Made by a program: the position numbers and the translations under genes
Shown: piece by piece, positions 7,874-16,842 of the stretch
Numbering within the stretch: position 1 is the stretch's first letter
Layout: every line of letters begins with the position of its first letter
Source: Jiangella rhizosphaerae
Lineage (GTDB): Bacteria; Actinomycetota; Actinomycetes; Jiangellales; Jiangellaceae
NCBI RefSeq assembly: GCF_003579925.1
Contig: NZ_QUAL01000186.1
Coordinates: forward strand, 1 to 64,000
DNA: 64,000 nt
Direction: 5' to 3'
The notes under the pieces: model-generated
Databases searched by the model: none
What the model was told of the DNA's origin: nothing
The model's input: the letters and a program-made list of their open reading frames with translations, nothing else

Positions 7874-8764
7874 ATGAGCGAACCCACCCTCGACGCGCTG
7901 GCCCGGCCCGGCGGCGGCCTCGCCATGGTCGCGATGGACCAGCGCGAGAGCCTGCGGACGATGTTCGACGACGCGGGCGCCGGCCGGCCGCCGGACGACG
8001 TGCTGACGGAGTTCAAGCTGTCGGTCGCGCGTGCCCTCGGGCCGCTGGCGTCGGGCTTCCTGATCGACCGCCGGTACGGCTTCGACCGCCTCCGGCGCGA
8101 GCGGCTGCTGCCCGACGGCTGCGGGCTGATCCTCGCCGTCGACGCGCTGACGCAGCAGGACGGCGGGCCGGTCGAGGAGACCGCGCTCGACCCGGAGTTC
8201 CTCGCCGACGGCAGCGACCTGGACGGCGTCGCCGCCGTGAAGCTGCTGGTCATCTGGCGCCGCGACGAGCTGCGCGAGCGGCGTGTGGAGCTGGCGCGCG
8301 ACTTCGTCGCCGCGGCCCGCCGGCGCGGCGTGCTGTCCGTGCTCGAGCCGGTCGTCCGGGCCACCCCGGGTGAGCTCGCGGCCGGCAGCTGGGACCTCAA
8401 CGCCGCCATCGCCGAGGCGGCCCGCGAGTTGTCCGTCCTCGGCCCGAGCCTGTACAAGGCGCAGGTGCCCAGCGCGGGCGAGGGCGAGCCGGCGCAGCTG
8501 CTGGACGCCTGCCGCGCGCTCGACGACGCCGTCACCGGCCCGTGGGTCGTCCTCTCGCAGGGCGTGCGCCAGGAGCGCTTCCCCGCCGCCGTCGAGGCCG
8601 CCTGCCGGGCCGGCGCGTCCGGGTTCCTGGCCGGGCGGGCACTCTGGAGCGACGTCGTCGGCGGCCCGTTGACGGAGCTGGCGGCGCGGTCGGCGCCCCG
8701 GCTGCGGCGGCTGACCGAGATCGTCGACGAGCACGCGACACCGTGGTGGGAGAAGAAGCAGTGA
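7874..8764 (+). CDS. Class I aldolase of the LacD / YihT type
   Basis: A 296-residue aldolase starting at ATG 7874. It aligns by eye along its length with sulfofructose-phosphate aldolase YihT and tagatose-bisphosphate aldolase LacD: GGLAMVAMDQRESLRTMF near the N-terminus, AVKLLVIWR, SVLEPVVR, LYKAQVP with the presumed Schiff-base Lys at residue 195, WVVLSQGV, and GASGFLAGRALW with the phosphate loop. The enzyme would cleave a ketose phosphate to dihydroxyacetone phosphate plus an aldehyde. It overlaps the next gene by GTGA and is divergent from deoR-otnK-otnC. Sulfosugar use cannot be inferred because no sulfoquinovosidase or sulfolactaldehyde enzyme is evident. Confidence 0.85.
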   Translation: MSEPTLDALARPGGGLAMVAMDQRESLRTMFDDAGAGRPPDDVLTEFKLSVARALGPLASGFLIDRRYGFDRLRRERLLPDGCGLILAVDALTQQDGGPVEETALDPEFLADGSDLDGVAAVKLLVIWRRDELRERRVELARDFVAAARRRGVLSVLEPVVRATPGELAAGSWDLNAAIAEAARELSVLGPSLYKAQVPSAGEGEPAQLLDACRALDDAVTGPWVVLSQGVRQERFPAAVEAACRAGASGFLAGRALWSDVVGGPLTELAARSAPRLRRLTEIVDEHATPWWEKKQ

Positions 8765-9432
8765 CCAGGCTCGGACTCGTCCACACCGTCCCCGCGCTGG
8801 CGGCGACGTTCCACGACCTGGTGACGGCGGCGGCTGCCGCGGACGTCGAGCCGATCCACGTCGTCGATCCGTGGCTGCTGCGTACCGCGATGACCACTGG
8901 CGTCACGCCCGAGGTCGTCGACCGGCTCGCGGCGCACGTCGCCCATCTGCGCGGCCGCGGCGTGGCGGGGGTGCTGGTGACCTGCTCGACATTGGGCGAG
9001 GCGACCGAGCAGGTGCTGGAGCGGCTCGGCGCCGGCGCCCCGGTGGTCCGGGTCGACCAGGGCATGGCCGACCGCGCCGTCGACCTGGCCGGCGACGGCG
9101 GGCGGGTCGCCGTGCTCGCCACCGTCGCCTCCACGACGGGGCCGACGGAGCGGCTGGTGCACCGCAGTGCGCGGCGAGCCGGCGTCGCCGTCACCGTCGC
9201 CGTCGAGCTGCTCGAGGAGGCCGGCCGGGCGCGCGAGTCCGGCGACCTCGACCGGCACGACGAGCTGGTCGCGGCCGCGATCGGCCGCTGGGAGGGACGC
9301 TCCGACGTCGTCGTCCTGGCCCAGGCGTCGATGGCCGCAGCGGTGAGCCGGGCGGGTGCGACGGCGACCCCAGTGCTCAGCTCCCCCGAGCTGGCGGCGC
9401 GCCGCCTCGTCGAGGTCACGTCACTGGTCTGA
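8761..9432 (+). CDS. Aspartate/glutamate racemase superfamily protein lacking the second cysteine
   Basis: A 223-residue protein starting with GTG overlapping the aldolase stop. It has the two-lobed Asp/Glu racemase pattern: LGLVHTVP at the N-terminus, the first catalytic Cys in VTCSTLGEA (Cys75) and the second-lobe strand VVVLAQASMAAAV. At the second catalytic position, where racemases usually have Cys, there is Gln188. A one-cysteine enzyme cannot run the two-base racemisation and is more likely a decarboxylase, isomerase or hydrolase acting on the sugar-acid or aldolase product. Cotranscription with the aldolase links it to that pathway. Confidence 0.8.
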   Translation: MTRLGLVHTVPALAATFHDLVTAAAAADVEPIHVVDPWLLRTAMTTGVTPEVVDRLAAHVAHLRGRGVAGVLVTCSTLGEATEQVLERLGAGAPVVRVDQGMADRAVDLAGDGGRVAVLATVASTTGPTERLVHRSARRAGVAVTVAVELLEEAGRARESGDLDRHDELVAAAIGRWEGRSDVVVLAQASMAAAVSRAGATATPVLSSPELAARRLVEVTSLV

Positions 9433-9476
9433 CCAGCGGTGGAACAGTGCGTTTCCGTTTCGTTAAACAGGAGCCG

Positions 9477-9505
9477 TTGACGACCACTGCGAGTGTGGGT
9501 ACGTT
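9477..9505 (+). promoter_or_regulatory. Predicted sigma-70 promoter of the first importer operon
   Basis: TTGACG (9477-9482), a 17-bp spacer and TACGTT (9500-9505) match a housekeeping promoter. The AT-richer GTTTCCGTTTCGTTAAAC (9451-9468) just upstream is a plausible regulator site. The predicted leader to the ATG at 9693 is about 180 nt; no convincing gene is seen in it. Confidence 0.5.
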
Positions 9506-9692
9506 CTCACATGGCAACGATGCCACACCGGGTGAACTCGCCGGTCCTGGCGCGGAGCCGACTGTCCGCCCTTCTCGAGGGGTATGGACGGTCCGTACTC
9601 GTTGTGGACAGACGCGGCGCTCCCTTCTGGACGTCGCTGCTGACGTTCAGGCGTCGTTCGTCGGCGCCTCCCTCTGAAGTGGAGGACGGTCC

Positions 9693-11099
9693 ATGAAGAC
9701 AGCAGCCGTCAGGTGGAGCGCTCTGGCGCTGACGGCCGGCCTGGTGTTCGCCGGATGTGCTCAGGGCACCAGCGACGACTCGTCCGACGACGAGACCGGT
9801 GGCGGCGCCACGTTCGACCCCGAGGCGGAACTGAGCGGCGAGCTCAACGTCATGGGGTTCGGCGCCACCGACGAGATCGGGCAGACCCGGCTCGACCTCG
9901 CGAGCGAGGCGATCGCCCCGGTCGAGGTCAGCCTCATCGAGGGCGACCTCGACATCCAGCAGTTCCTGTCGGCCGTCGCCACCGGCGAGCCGCCGGAGCT
10001 GGTCTACGCCAACCGCGACCAGATCGGCACGTTCGCCTCGCGCGGCGCGATCATCCCGCTGGACGCGTGCATCGACGGCGAGGGCATCGACACCTCGATG
10101 TACCTGGAGCCGGCGCTGAACCAGGTGACCTTCGACGGCAGCGTCTACGGCATCCCCGAGTTCAACTCGGTGCAGATCACCCAGGCCAACGCCGACCTGC
10201 TGGCCGCCGCCGGGCTGACCCTCGACGACGTCAACGGCTCCGACTGGGACGCCGTCAGCGCCGCCAACGAGGCGATGTACGTCGGCGACGGCGGCTCGCT
10301 GTCCGTCATCGGCTACGACAGCAAGCTGCCGGAGTTCCTGCCGCTGTGGGCGAAGGCCAATGGTGCCGACCTGCTGTCCGAGGACGGCCGGACGGCGCAG
10401 CTGGACGACCCCGCGGTGCTCGAGGCGCTGGAATGGGCGGTCAGCATCTACGACGCCCAGGGCGGCTTCGGCACCGTGAAGGCCTACCGCGACTCCGCCG
10501 ACTTCTTCGGCGCCGGCAACCAGTTCGCCACCAACGTCCTGGGCGCCATGCCGATGGAGCAGTGGTACGTCAACGTGCTCAACGACGTGTCGCCCGACGC
10601 GCCGATGGCCTTCGACACCGTCCGCGACCGCCAGGGCGAGCCGCTGGCGTACGCGTCGGGCTCGGCGTGGGCGATCCCCGCGGACAGCGCGAACCCGGAG
10701 GCCGCCTGCCGGTTCATCAAGACGATGACCGAGACCGACAGCTGGATCGCCGCCGCCCAGGCCCGGGTGGACCTTCGCGAGGCCGAGGGCAAGCCGTTCA
10801 CCGGCCTGCTCACCGGCAACGCCGAGGCCGACCAGGCCATCCAGGACCAGTTCGTCAAGCCCAGCGGCGACGAGAAGTGGGACGCCGCGGTGGCGGCCAC
10901 CTACGAGGCCAACGAGAACACCTTCACCCTGCCGGCCAACCCGGCCGACGCGGAGTTCAAGACCGCCTGGCAGGACGCCGTCAACCGGGTCCTCAACGGT
11001 CAGCAGGAGCCCGCGGAGGCTCTGGCCCAGGCCCAGGAGGAGGCCCAGGCGGCGCTGGACGAGGCGTGGGCGACCTGGGACGAGCGGGAAGAGGGCTGA
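9693..11099 (+). CDS. ABC transporter sugar-binding lipoprotein
   Basis: A 468-residue extracellular solute-binding protein (family 1). A type II signal peptide with lipobox VFAGC puts the acylated Cys at residue 22, followed by a Ser/Asp/Gly linker. Family motifs include DIQQFLSAVATG near the N-lobe, VYGIPEF and the hinge-region QWYVNVL. The ATG at 9693 follows GGAGG. It heads an operon with two permeases and three glycosidases; no ATPase is present, so a shared MsiK-like ATPase elsewhere is expected. It is clearly paralogous to the binding protein at 29510. The neighbouring enzymes suggest a beta-linked, perhaps mannose-containing, oligosaccharide ligand. Confidence 0.92.
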   Translation: MKTAAVRWSALALTAGLVFAGCAQGTSDDSSDDETGGGATFDPEAELSGELNVMGFGATDEIGQTRLDLASEAIAPVEVSLIEGDLDIQQFLSAVATGEPPELVYANRDQIGTFASRGAIIPLDACIDGEGIDTSMYLEPALNQVTFDGSVYGIPEFNSVQITQANADLLAAAGLTLDDVNGSDWDAVSAANEAMYVGDGGSLSVIGYDSKLPEFLPLWAKANGADLLSEDGRTAQLDDPAVLEALEWAVSIYDAQGGFGTVKAYRDSADFFGAGNQFATNVLGAMPMEQWYVNVLNDVSPDAPMAFDTVRDRQGEPLAYASGSAWAIPADSANPEAACRFIKTMTETDSWIAAAQARVDLREAEGKPFTGLLTGNAEADQAIQDQFVKPSGDEKWDAAVAATYEANENTFTLPANPADAEFKTAWQDAVNRVLNGQQEPAEALAQAQEEAQAALDEAWATWDEREEG

Positions 11100-11103
11100 C
11101 GCC

Positions 11104-12066
11104 TTGGCCTCCACCCAGGTCAACGCGCCCGGGACGCTCGGCGACGGCCGAGCGGCCCGGGCGCGCCGCATCGGCCGCCGGCGGGAGACGAGGGCGGCGC
11201 TGCTGTTCATCAGCCCGTGGATCATCGGGTTCCTGATCTTCACGGCGTGGCCGATCATCTACAGCGCGTATCTGTCGCTGACCGACTACGACGTGATCAA
11301 CGACCCGAACTACGTCGGCCTCGAGAACTACGAGGAGCTGTTCCGCGACCCCGACGTCGCGCTGGCGCTGTGGAACACGTTCTTCTTCACCGTCATCCAG
11401 GTGCCGGTCTACGTCATCGTGTCGCTGGCGCTGGCGCTGCTGCTCGACAAGGCCGGGCGGGCGTCCGGATTCTTCCGGACGGCCTTCTTCCTGCCGAAGA
11501 TGACCCCGCCCGTCGCCGTCGGCATCCTGCTCCTGCTGCTGTTCAACGGGCAGAGCGGGCTGATCAACGAGGCGCTGAGCTGGTTCGGCATCGACGGCCC
11601 GGCGTGGACGACCGACCCCGACTGGGTGAAGCCCGGCCTCATCCTCATGAGCCTGTGGTCCGTGGGGTCGTCGGTGATCATCCTGCTGGCCGCGCTGCGC
11701 AACGTGCCGCAGGAGCTCTACGACTCCGCGCGGGTCGACGGCGCGAACTGGTGGCAGCAGACCCGGAAGATCACCGTCCCGATGATCAGCGGGGCGCTGT
11801 TCTTCATCTTCATCGTCAACACCATCGCCGGGTTCCAGACCTTCACCGAGGCCTACACGGCGTTCTTCGGGTCGGGCAACACGACGTACAGCAACGACGC
11901 GGCGCTGTTCTACGTCATCTACCTGTTCCGTCAGGCGTTCGAGTTCCTCAACATGGGCTACGCCTCGGCGATGGCCTGGTTGCTGTTCGTGATCATCATG
12001 ATCTTCACCGCGATCCAGATCAAGGTCAGCCGGCGGTTCGTCTACTACGAGGGTGAGCAGCGATGA
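11104..12066 (+). CDS. ABC transporter permease, MalF/UgpA type
   Basis: A 320-residue inner-membrane permease with six predicted spans. Starting at TTG 11104, four bases after the binding-protein stop, it opens with a basic segment then LFISPWIIGFLIF. The EAA loop that contacts the ATPase is ELYDSARVDGANWWQQTRKITVP, seen near residues 200-222. It overlaps the next permease by ATGA. It is closely similar to the permease at 30879, including the periplasmic FGIDGPAWTTDP segment, indicating duplication of the importer cassette. Confidence 0.92.
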   Translation: MASTQVNAPGTLGDGRAARARRIGRRRETRAALLFISPWIIGFLIFTAWPIIYSAYLSLTDYDVINDPNYVGLENYEELFRDPDVALALWNTFFFTVIQVPVYVIVSLALALLLDKAGRASGFFRTAFFLPKMTPPVAVGILLLLLFNGQSGLINEALSWFGIDGPAWTTDPDWVKPGLILMSLWSVGSSVIILLAALRNVPQELYDSARVDGANWWQQTRKITVPMISGALFFIFIVNTIAGFQTFTEAYTAFFGSGNTTYSNDAALFYVIYLFRQAFEFLNMGYASAMAWLLFVIIMIFTAIQIKVSRRFVYYEGEQR

Positions 12067-12971
12067 CGACGCAGACGCGGCTCGACTCCGAGGCGGCGGC
12101 GCCGGAGCCGCAGGCCCCGCGGACGCCGGCGCGGCGCCGCCGGAGGATCACGCCGGCCAAGGTGCTGATCTGGGCAGGACTGATCCTGTCGACGCTGATC
12201 TTCATCTACCCGTTCATCTGGCTGATCAGCGCCTCGTTCAAGCCTCGCGGCGAGGTCTTCGACAACAAGATCATCCCCGAGACGTTCACGTTCGACAACT
12301 ACCTGAACGTCTGGCAGGAAGCGCCGATGGCGCTGTGGCTGTGGAACACCGTCCTCGTGACGGTGCTCGCGGCGGTCACCGTGACGGTCAGCAGCGCCAT
12401 GGTGGCGTGGGGCTTCGCGTACTTCCGCTTCCGCGGCCGCAACTTGCTGTTCGGCGTGGTGCTGGCGACGATGATGCTGCCCGGCGCGGTGACGATGATC
12501 CCGCAGTTCCTCATCTGGAACAGCCTGGGCATGGTCGACACGCTGACACCGCTGTGGGCGCAGAACCTGTTCGGCAGCGCGTTCTACATCTTCCTGCTCA
12601 GGCAGTTCTTCCTCGGTCTGCCCCGTGAGCTGTTCGACGCGGCGAAGATCGACGGCGCGAACAACTGGACGATCTTCACCCGCATCGCCATGCCGCTGTG
12701 CAAACCGGCGCTGATCATCACGCTGCTCTTCGAGTTCCAGGCGATCTGGACCGACCTCATGCGGCCGCTGATCTACCTGCGCGACAGCGACAACTTCACC
12801 GTCCCCCGTGGTCTGAAGGCGCTGCTGGACCAGTACGGCTTCGGCGGCGAGTGGCACTGGGAGATCGTGGTCACCGCGAGCGTCATCACGACGGTCCCGA
12901 TGATCATCCTGTTCTTCCTGGGGCAGCGGCACTTCGTCCAGGGCATCGCGACGACCGGCAGCAAGGGGTGA
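12063..12971 (+). CDS. ABC transporter permease, MalG/UgpE type
   Basis: A 302-residue carbohydrate permease pairing with the preceding MalF-type subunit. It has six predicted spans, SFKPRGEVFD after the first one, and the EAA loop ELFDAAKIDGANNWTIF (about residues 189-205). The C-terminus ends RHFVQGIATTGSKG, the usual MalG-like terminus. It is joined by ATGA to the upstream gene and by GTGA to the GH2 gene, so translation is coupled. Very similar to the permease at 31844. Confidence 0.92.
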   Translation: MTTQTRLDSEAAAPEPQAPRTPARRRRRITPAKVLIWAGLILSTLIFIYPFIWLISASFKPRGEVFDNKIIPETFTFDNYLNVWQEAPMALWLWNTVLVTVLAAVTVTVSSAMVAWGFAYFRFRGRNLLFGVVLATMMLPGAVTMIPQFLIWNSLGMVDTLTPLWAQNLFGSAFYIFLLRQFFLGLPRELFDAAKIDGANNWTIFTRIAMPLCKPALIITLLFEFQAIWTDLMRPLIYLRDSDNFTVPRGLKALLDQYGFGGEWHWEIVVTASVITTVPMIILFFLGQRHFVQGIATTGSKG

Positions 12972-15472
12972 CCGCGGTCGATCTCGGTGGTACCTGGTCG
13001 GTTCGCGAGGCGCTCGGCGACACCTGGCAGTGGTACGTCGACCAGCCGGTCACGGCGCGCAACAACGCCGGCGACGCGGCGGCCGCGGCGGCTCCGGCAC
13101 CCGGGTGGCTACCCGCCCGGGTGCCCGGCGCCGTCATCGGCGACCTGCACCGGGCCGGCGAGCTGCCCGACCCGTACGTCGGTCGCAACTCGCGGGCCGC
13201 GGAGTGGGTGAGCACGCGGTCGTGGGTGTACCGGCGGTCGTTCGCGCTCCCGGCACTGGCTGACGGAGAACGCGCGGCGCTGTGCCTGGACGGCGTCGAC
13301 CCCGGCGGGACGGTGTACGTCGACGGTGTGCGGGTCGGCGTGGTGGGCGGGTTGTACCGGGCCGCGCGGTTCGACGTGACGGCGCTGGTGGCCGGCGGCG
13401 GCGAGCACCGGCTGGCCGTCGTCGTGGATCCGGCGCCGGCGACGCAGCCGCAGGTCGGCCGCACCGACCTGGTCCGGGTGCACGCGCCGCGGATGGGCTA
13501 CGGCTGGGACTTCTGCCCGCGACTGGTGCACCAGGGCATCTGGCGGGGTGTCCGGCTGGAGGTCGGGACGGCGCTGGTCGAGGAGCTGTCGGTCCGGCCT
13601 GTGGTGTCCGAGGACCTGGCGGCGGCGACGGTGCACGTGTCCGGCCGGGTGTCCGGGGCGTCGGCAGCCGCCGTCGAGGTCCGGCTCGACGGCGACGTGG
13701 TGGCGGCCGGGCCGGTCGAGGTGGACGCCGGCGGTGCCCTCCACGGAGCCGTCGCGGTGCCGCAGCCGGCGCTGTGGTGGCCCAACGGCCTCGGCGAGCA
13801 GCCGCTGTACGAGGTCGTGGTGCGCGCGGGCGCCGCGTCGCGCCACGTCGTCACGGGGTTCCGGCACGTCCGGATGGTCGCCAACGAGGCCGCGCCGGAC
13901 GAAGCACTCCCCTACACGGCCGTCGTCAACGACCGCCGGGTCGAGCTGACCGGCTGGAACTGGGCGCCGGCCGACGCGCTGTACGGCGAGATCGCCGTGG
14001 CGAAGGTCGAGCACCTGGTCGAGCTGGCCCGGCGGTCCGGCGCCCGGCTGCTCCGGGTCTGGGGCGGCGGGCTGGTCGAGACGCCGGAGTTCTACGCCGC
14101 GTGCGACCGCGCCGGGCTGCTCGTCTGGCAGGAGTTCTCCCAGTCCAGCTCCGGGATGCAGAGCGCGCCGTCGCACGACCCGGCGTTCGTCGCCCACCTG
14201 CGGGCCGAGGCGGCCGCCGTCGTGCCCGGCCGCACGCACCACCCGTCGCTGCTGCTTTGGGGTGGCGGCAACGAGCTGGAGGACGACGCCGGCCCGCTGT
14301 CCGACGACCGCTCCCCCGCGCTGGCGGCGCTGCACGAGGAGGTCGAGCGGCTCGATCCGGGCCGGCCCTGGCTGCCGACCTCGCCGACCGGGCCGTCCTT
14401 CCACTTCCGCGACGGCGGCCACGACGTGCACGGACCCTGGGAGCACCAGGGGCTCACCGCCCACTACACCCTCTACAACGGTGGCACCGCGCTGGCGCAC
14501 ACCGAGTTCGGCGTCGAGGGCATGGCGAACCGGCGGCTGTGGACGGCGTTGGTGCCGCCGGCGGACCGCTGGCCGGTCGGCCGCGAGAACCCCGTGTACC
14601 GGCACCTCGGCGACTGGTGGAACAACGCGGCGCTGGTGCGGGAGTCGTTCGGCGGCCGGCTCACGACGCCCGACGAGTTTCGCCGCGCGAGCCAGTTCCT
14701 GCAGGCCGCCGGCCTGGCGTACGCCGTCGAGGCGGACCGGCGCCGATGGCCGCGGGCCAGCATGGTGCTGCCGTGGCAGCTGGCGGAGTCGTACCCGAGC
14801 GCCTGGTGCACGGCGGTCGTCGACCACGCCGGCGAACCGAAGCCGGCGTACCACGCGGTCGCCCGGGCGTTCGCACCCGAGCGGGTGACCGCCCGGCTGG
14901 ACCGGCTGGCGTTCGACGGCGCGCCCGTCGAGGTGGAGGCATGGCTCTGGTCCGGGCCCGGTCGCGCGCCCGGCGGGACGGTGATCGCCCGGCTGCGCTC
15001 CGCGTACGGCGAGGTGCTGGTCGAGGAGCAGTGGCCGGTCGCCGACCCAGTCGACGTGCCCCGGGCGATCGGCCGGCTGACCGCGTCGTCGCAGGCCGGT
15101 CTGGTACTCGCCGAGCTGACCTGGGCAGACGCGGACGGAACGCTGATCGACCGGGAGTGCCTGCCGCTGTCGACCGCGTCCGACCTCACCCCGCTGCTGG
15201 ACCTCGAGCCGGCGAAGCTCTCGTTCCACGTGGAACATTCGGGCGCATCGGTGGAGGTTGCGCATGTCGGCGGGCCCGCCGTCATCGGCCTCCGGCTCAG
15301 CGACGACCGGCCGCCGGAGTCGACCGGCTGGGCCCTCGTCGACGGCGATCCGCGGCCGCTGCTTCCCGGCGAGCGCCGCCGGTTCGCCGTCGAGTGGAGG
15401 CACGACACCGGGCCGCGGCGGCTGTTGCTGGAGTCGTGGAACACCCAACCTTCTGATCTGGAGCTTGCATGA
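12968..15472 (+). CDS. Glycoside hydrolase family 2, beta-mannosidase-like
   Basis: An 834-residue GH2 enzyme starting at GTG 12968. An N-terminal jelly-roll domain (residues 1-190) is followed by an Ig-like domain with LWWPNGLGEQPLY and a TIM barrel containing LTGWNWAPAD and LLRVWGGG. The acid/base Glu lies in WGGGNELED (about residue 436) and the nucleophile Glu in AHTEFGVEGM (about 512). The WNW and WGGG patterns are those of beta-mannosidase/exo-glucosaminidase branches rather than beta-galactosidases. No signal peptide, so it acts in the cytoplasm on imported oligosaccharide. With GH38 and GH84 enzymes nearby it could remove the core beta-mannose of N-glycans; this is inference. Confidence 0.87.
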   Translation: MTAVDLGGTWSVREALGDTWQWYVDQPVTARNNAGDAAAAAAPAPGWLPARVPGAVIGDLHRAGELPDPYVGRNSRAAEWVSTRSWVYRRSFALPALADGERAALCLDGVDPGGTVYVDGVRVGVVGGLYRAARFDVTALVAGGGEHRLAVVVDPAPATQPQVGRTDLVRVHAPRMGYGWDFCPRLVHQGIWRGVRLEVGTALVEELSVRPVVSEDLAAATVHVSGRVSGASAAAVEVRLDGDVVAAGPVEVDAGGALHGAVAVPQPALWWPNGLGEQPLYEVVVRAGAASRHVVTGFRHVRMVANEAAPDEALPYTAVVNDRRVELTGWNWAPADALYGEIAVAKVEHLVELARRSGARLLRVWGGGLVETPEFYAACDRAGLLVWQEFSQSSSGMQSAPSHDPAFVAHLRAEAAAVVPGRTHHPSLLLWGGGNELEDDAGPLSDDRSPALAALHEEVERLDPGRPWLPTSPTGPSFHFRDGGHDVHGPWEHQGLTAHYTLYNGGTALAHTEFGVEGMANRRLWTALVPPADRWPVGRENPVYRHLGDWWNNAALVRESFGGRLTTPDEFRRASQFLQAAGLAYAVEADRRRWPRASMVLPWQLAESYPSAWCTAVVDHAGEPKPAYHAVARAFAPERVTARLDRLAFDGAPVEVEAWLWSGPGRAPGGTVIARLRSAYGEVLVEEQWPVADPVDVPRAIGRLTASSQAGLVLAELTWADADGTLIDRECLPLSTASDLTPLLDLEPAKLSFHVEHSGASVEVAHVGGPAVIGLRLSDDRPPESTGWALVDGDPRPLLPGERRRFAVEWRHDTGPRRLLLESWNTQPSDLELA

Positions 15473-16842
15473 CCTTCCGTTTCCCGCCGGAGTTCCTGTG
15501 GGGCGCGGCCACCTCGGCCTACCAGGTCGAGGGCAGCCTCGACGTGGACGGCCGGGGCGAGTCGGTCTGGGACGTCTTCGCCCGGCAGCCCGGCTCGATC
15601 GAGGGCGGCGGCGACGGCTCGCTGGCCTGCGACTCGTACCGGCGCTGGGCCGACGACGTCGAGCTGATCGCGTCGCTGGGTTTGAACGCCTACCGGTTCT
15701 CCGTCGGCTGGTCGCGCGTCATGCCCGACGGCCGCGGCCGGGTCGAGAAGCGCGGGCTGGACCACTACGAACGCTTCGTCGACGCGCTGCTGGACCGCGG
15801 CGTCACGCCGGTGCTGACGCTGAACCACTGGGACATGCCGCAGGCGTTGATGAGCGACGGCGGCTGGGTGGCGCGGTCCTCCGTCGACGCGTTCGCCGAG
15901 TTCACCGCCGCCGTCGCGGACCGGCTGGCCGACCGCGTCGAGTGGTGGGTCACGCAGAACGAGCCGTGGATCATCGCGCTGCTCGGCTATCAGCTGGGGC
16001 TGCACGCGCCTGGCGTCCGCGACCTCGGCGCGTCGGTCACCGCCGGTCACCACGTCCTGCTCGCGCACGGTGCCGGCGCCGACATCCTGCGGCAGTACCC
16101 GCGAACGCGCGCCGGCGTCGCCCTGAGCCTGTTCCCGTGCGACCCCGCGACGCCGTCGGAGGAGGACGCCGCGGCCGCCTGGGGCTCCGACGGCTACGTG
16201 AACCGCTGGTACCTCGACCCGCTGGCCGGTCGCGGCTACCCCGCCGACATGCGCGAGCACTACGAGCGCGCGCTGGGCCGGCCGCTGACGGAGATCCGCG
16301 ACGGTGACGAGGACGCCATCGCCGGCCGCAGCGACTTCCTCGGCGTGAACTACTACACCCGCCGGGTCATGGCCGCGGCCGAGCCGGGCAAGGGGCGGCC
16401 ATTCCCGTGGCGGGTCGTCGGCCCGTCCGGCGACGTCGCCCGTACCGACGAGGGGTGGGAGATCGCGCCGGGCTCCTTCCGCGACCTGCTGCTGCGCCTG
16501 CACCGCGACTACGGCTTCCCGCTGCTGGTGACGGAGAACGGCGGCGTGTTCGGCGACGCGCCGCTGCACGACGGCCGGGTCCGCGACGTGCGCCGGCAGG
16601 CGTTCCTGCACTCGCACGTCGCCGCGATGGGCGAGGCGATGGCGGCCGGCGCCGACGTGCGCGGCTACCTGCACTGGTCGCTGCTGGACAACTTCGAGTG
16701 GTCGTTGGGCTACCGGCCGCGGTTCGGCCTGGTGCACGTCGACTACCCGACCGGGCGCCGGACGGTGAAGGACTCCGGCCGCCTCTACGCCCGCATCGTC
16801 GCGGCGGGCACGACCGACGTCGAGGAGAGTGAGGACGCGTGA
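15469..16842 (+). CDS. Glycoside hydrolase family 1 (beta-glucosidase type)
   Basis: A 457-residue GH1 enzyme, full length for the family, overlapping the GH2 gene by ATGA. It opens FPPEFLWGAATSAYQVEG, contains NAYRFSVGWSR, the acid/base motif TQNEPW (about residues 163-168), NYYTRR, the nucleophile motif LVTENGG (about 347-353) and the C-terminal LLDNFEWSLGY. No signal peptide, so it acts on imported beta-glycosides. GH1 covers beta-glucosidase, beta-galactosidase, beta-mannosidase and others; specificity cannot be read from the sequence. Confidence 0.93.
   Translation: MTFRFPPEFLWGAATSAYQVEGSLDVDGRGESVWDVFARQPGSIEGGGDGSLACDSYRRWADDVELIASLGLNAYRFSVGWSRVMPDGRGRVEKRGLDHYERFVDALLDRGVTPVLTLNHWDMPQALMSDGGWVARSSVDAFAEFTAAVADRLADRVEWWVTQNEPWIIALLGYQLGLHAPGVRDLGASVTAGHHVLLAHGAGADILRQYPRTRAGVALSLFPCDPATPSEEDAAAAWGSDGYVNRWYLDPLAGRGYPADMREHYERALGRPLTEIRDGDEDAIAGRSDFLGVNYYTRRVMAAAEPGKGRPFPWRVVGPSGDVARTDEGWEIAPGSFRDLLLRLHRDYGFPLLVTENGGVFGDAPLHDGRVRDVRRQAFLHSHVAAMGEAMAAGADVRGYLHWSLLDNFEWSLGYRPRFGLVHVDYPTGRRTVKDSGRLYARIVAAGTTDVEESEDA

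Noticed and set aside
7033-9258. Long minus frame extending upstream from the otnK-like gene
   Set aside because: The extra sequence is antisense to the aldolase and racemase-like genes and has no domain; the kinase starts at ATG 7032.
9493-9696. A 67-codon ORF in the leader of the first importer operon
   Set aside because: It overlaps the predicted -10 region, has no good ribosome-binding site and no recognisable sequence.
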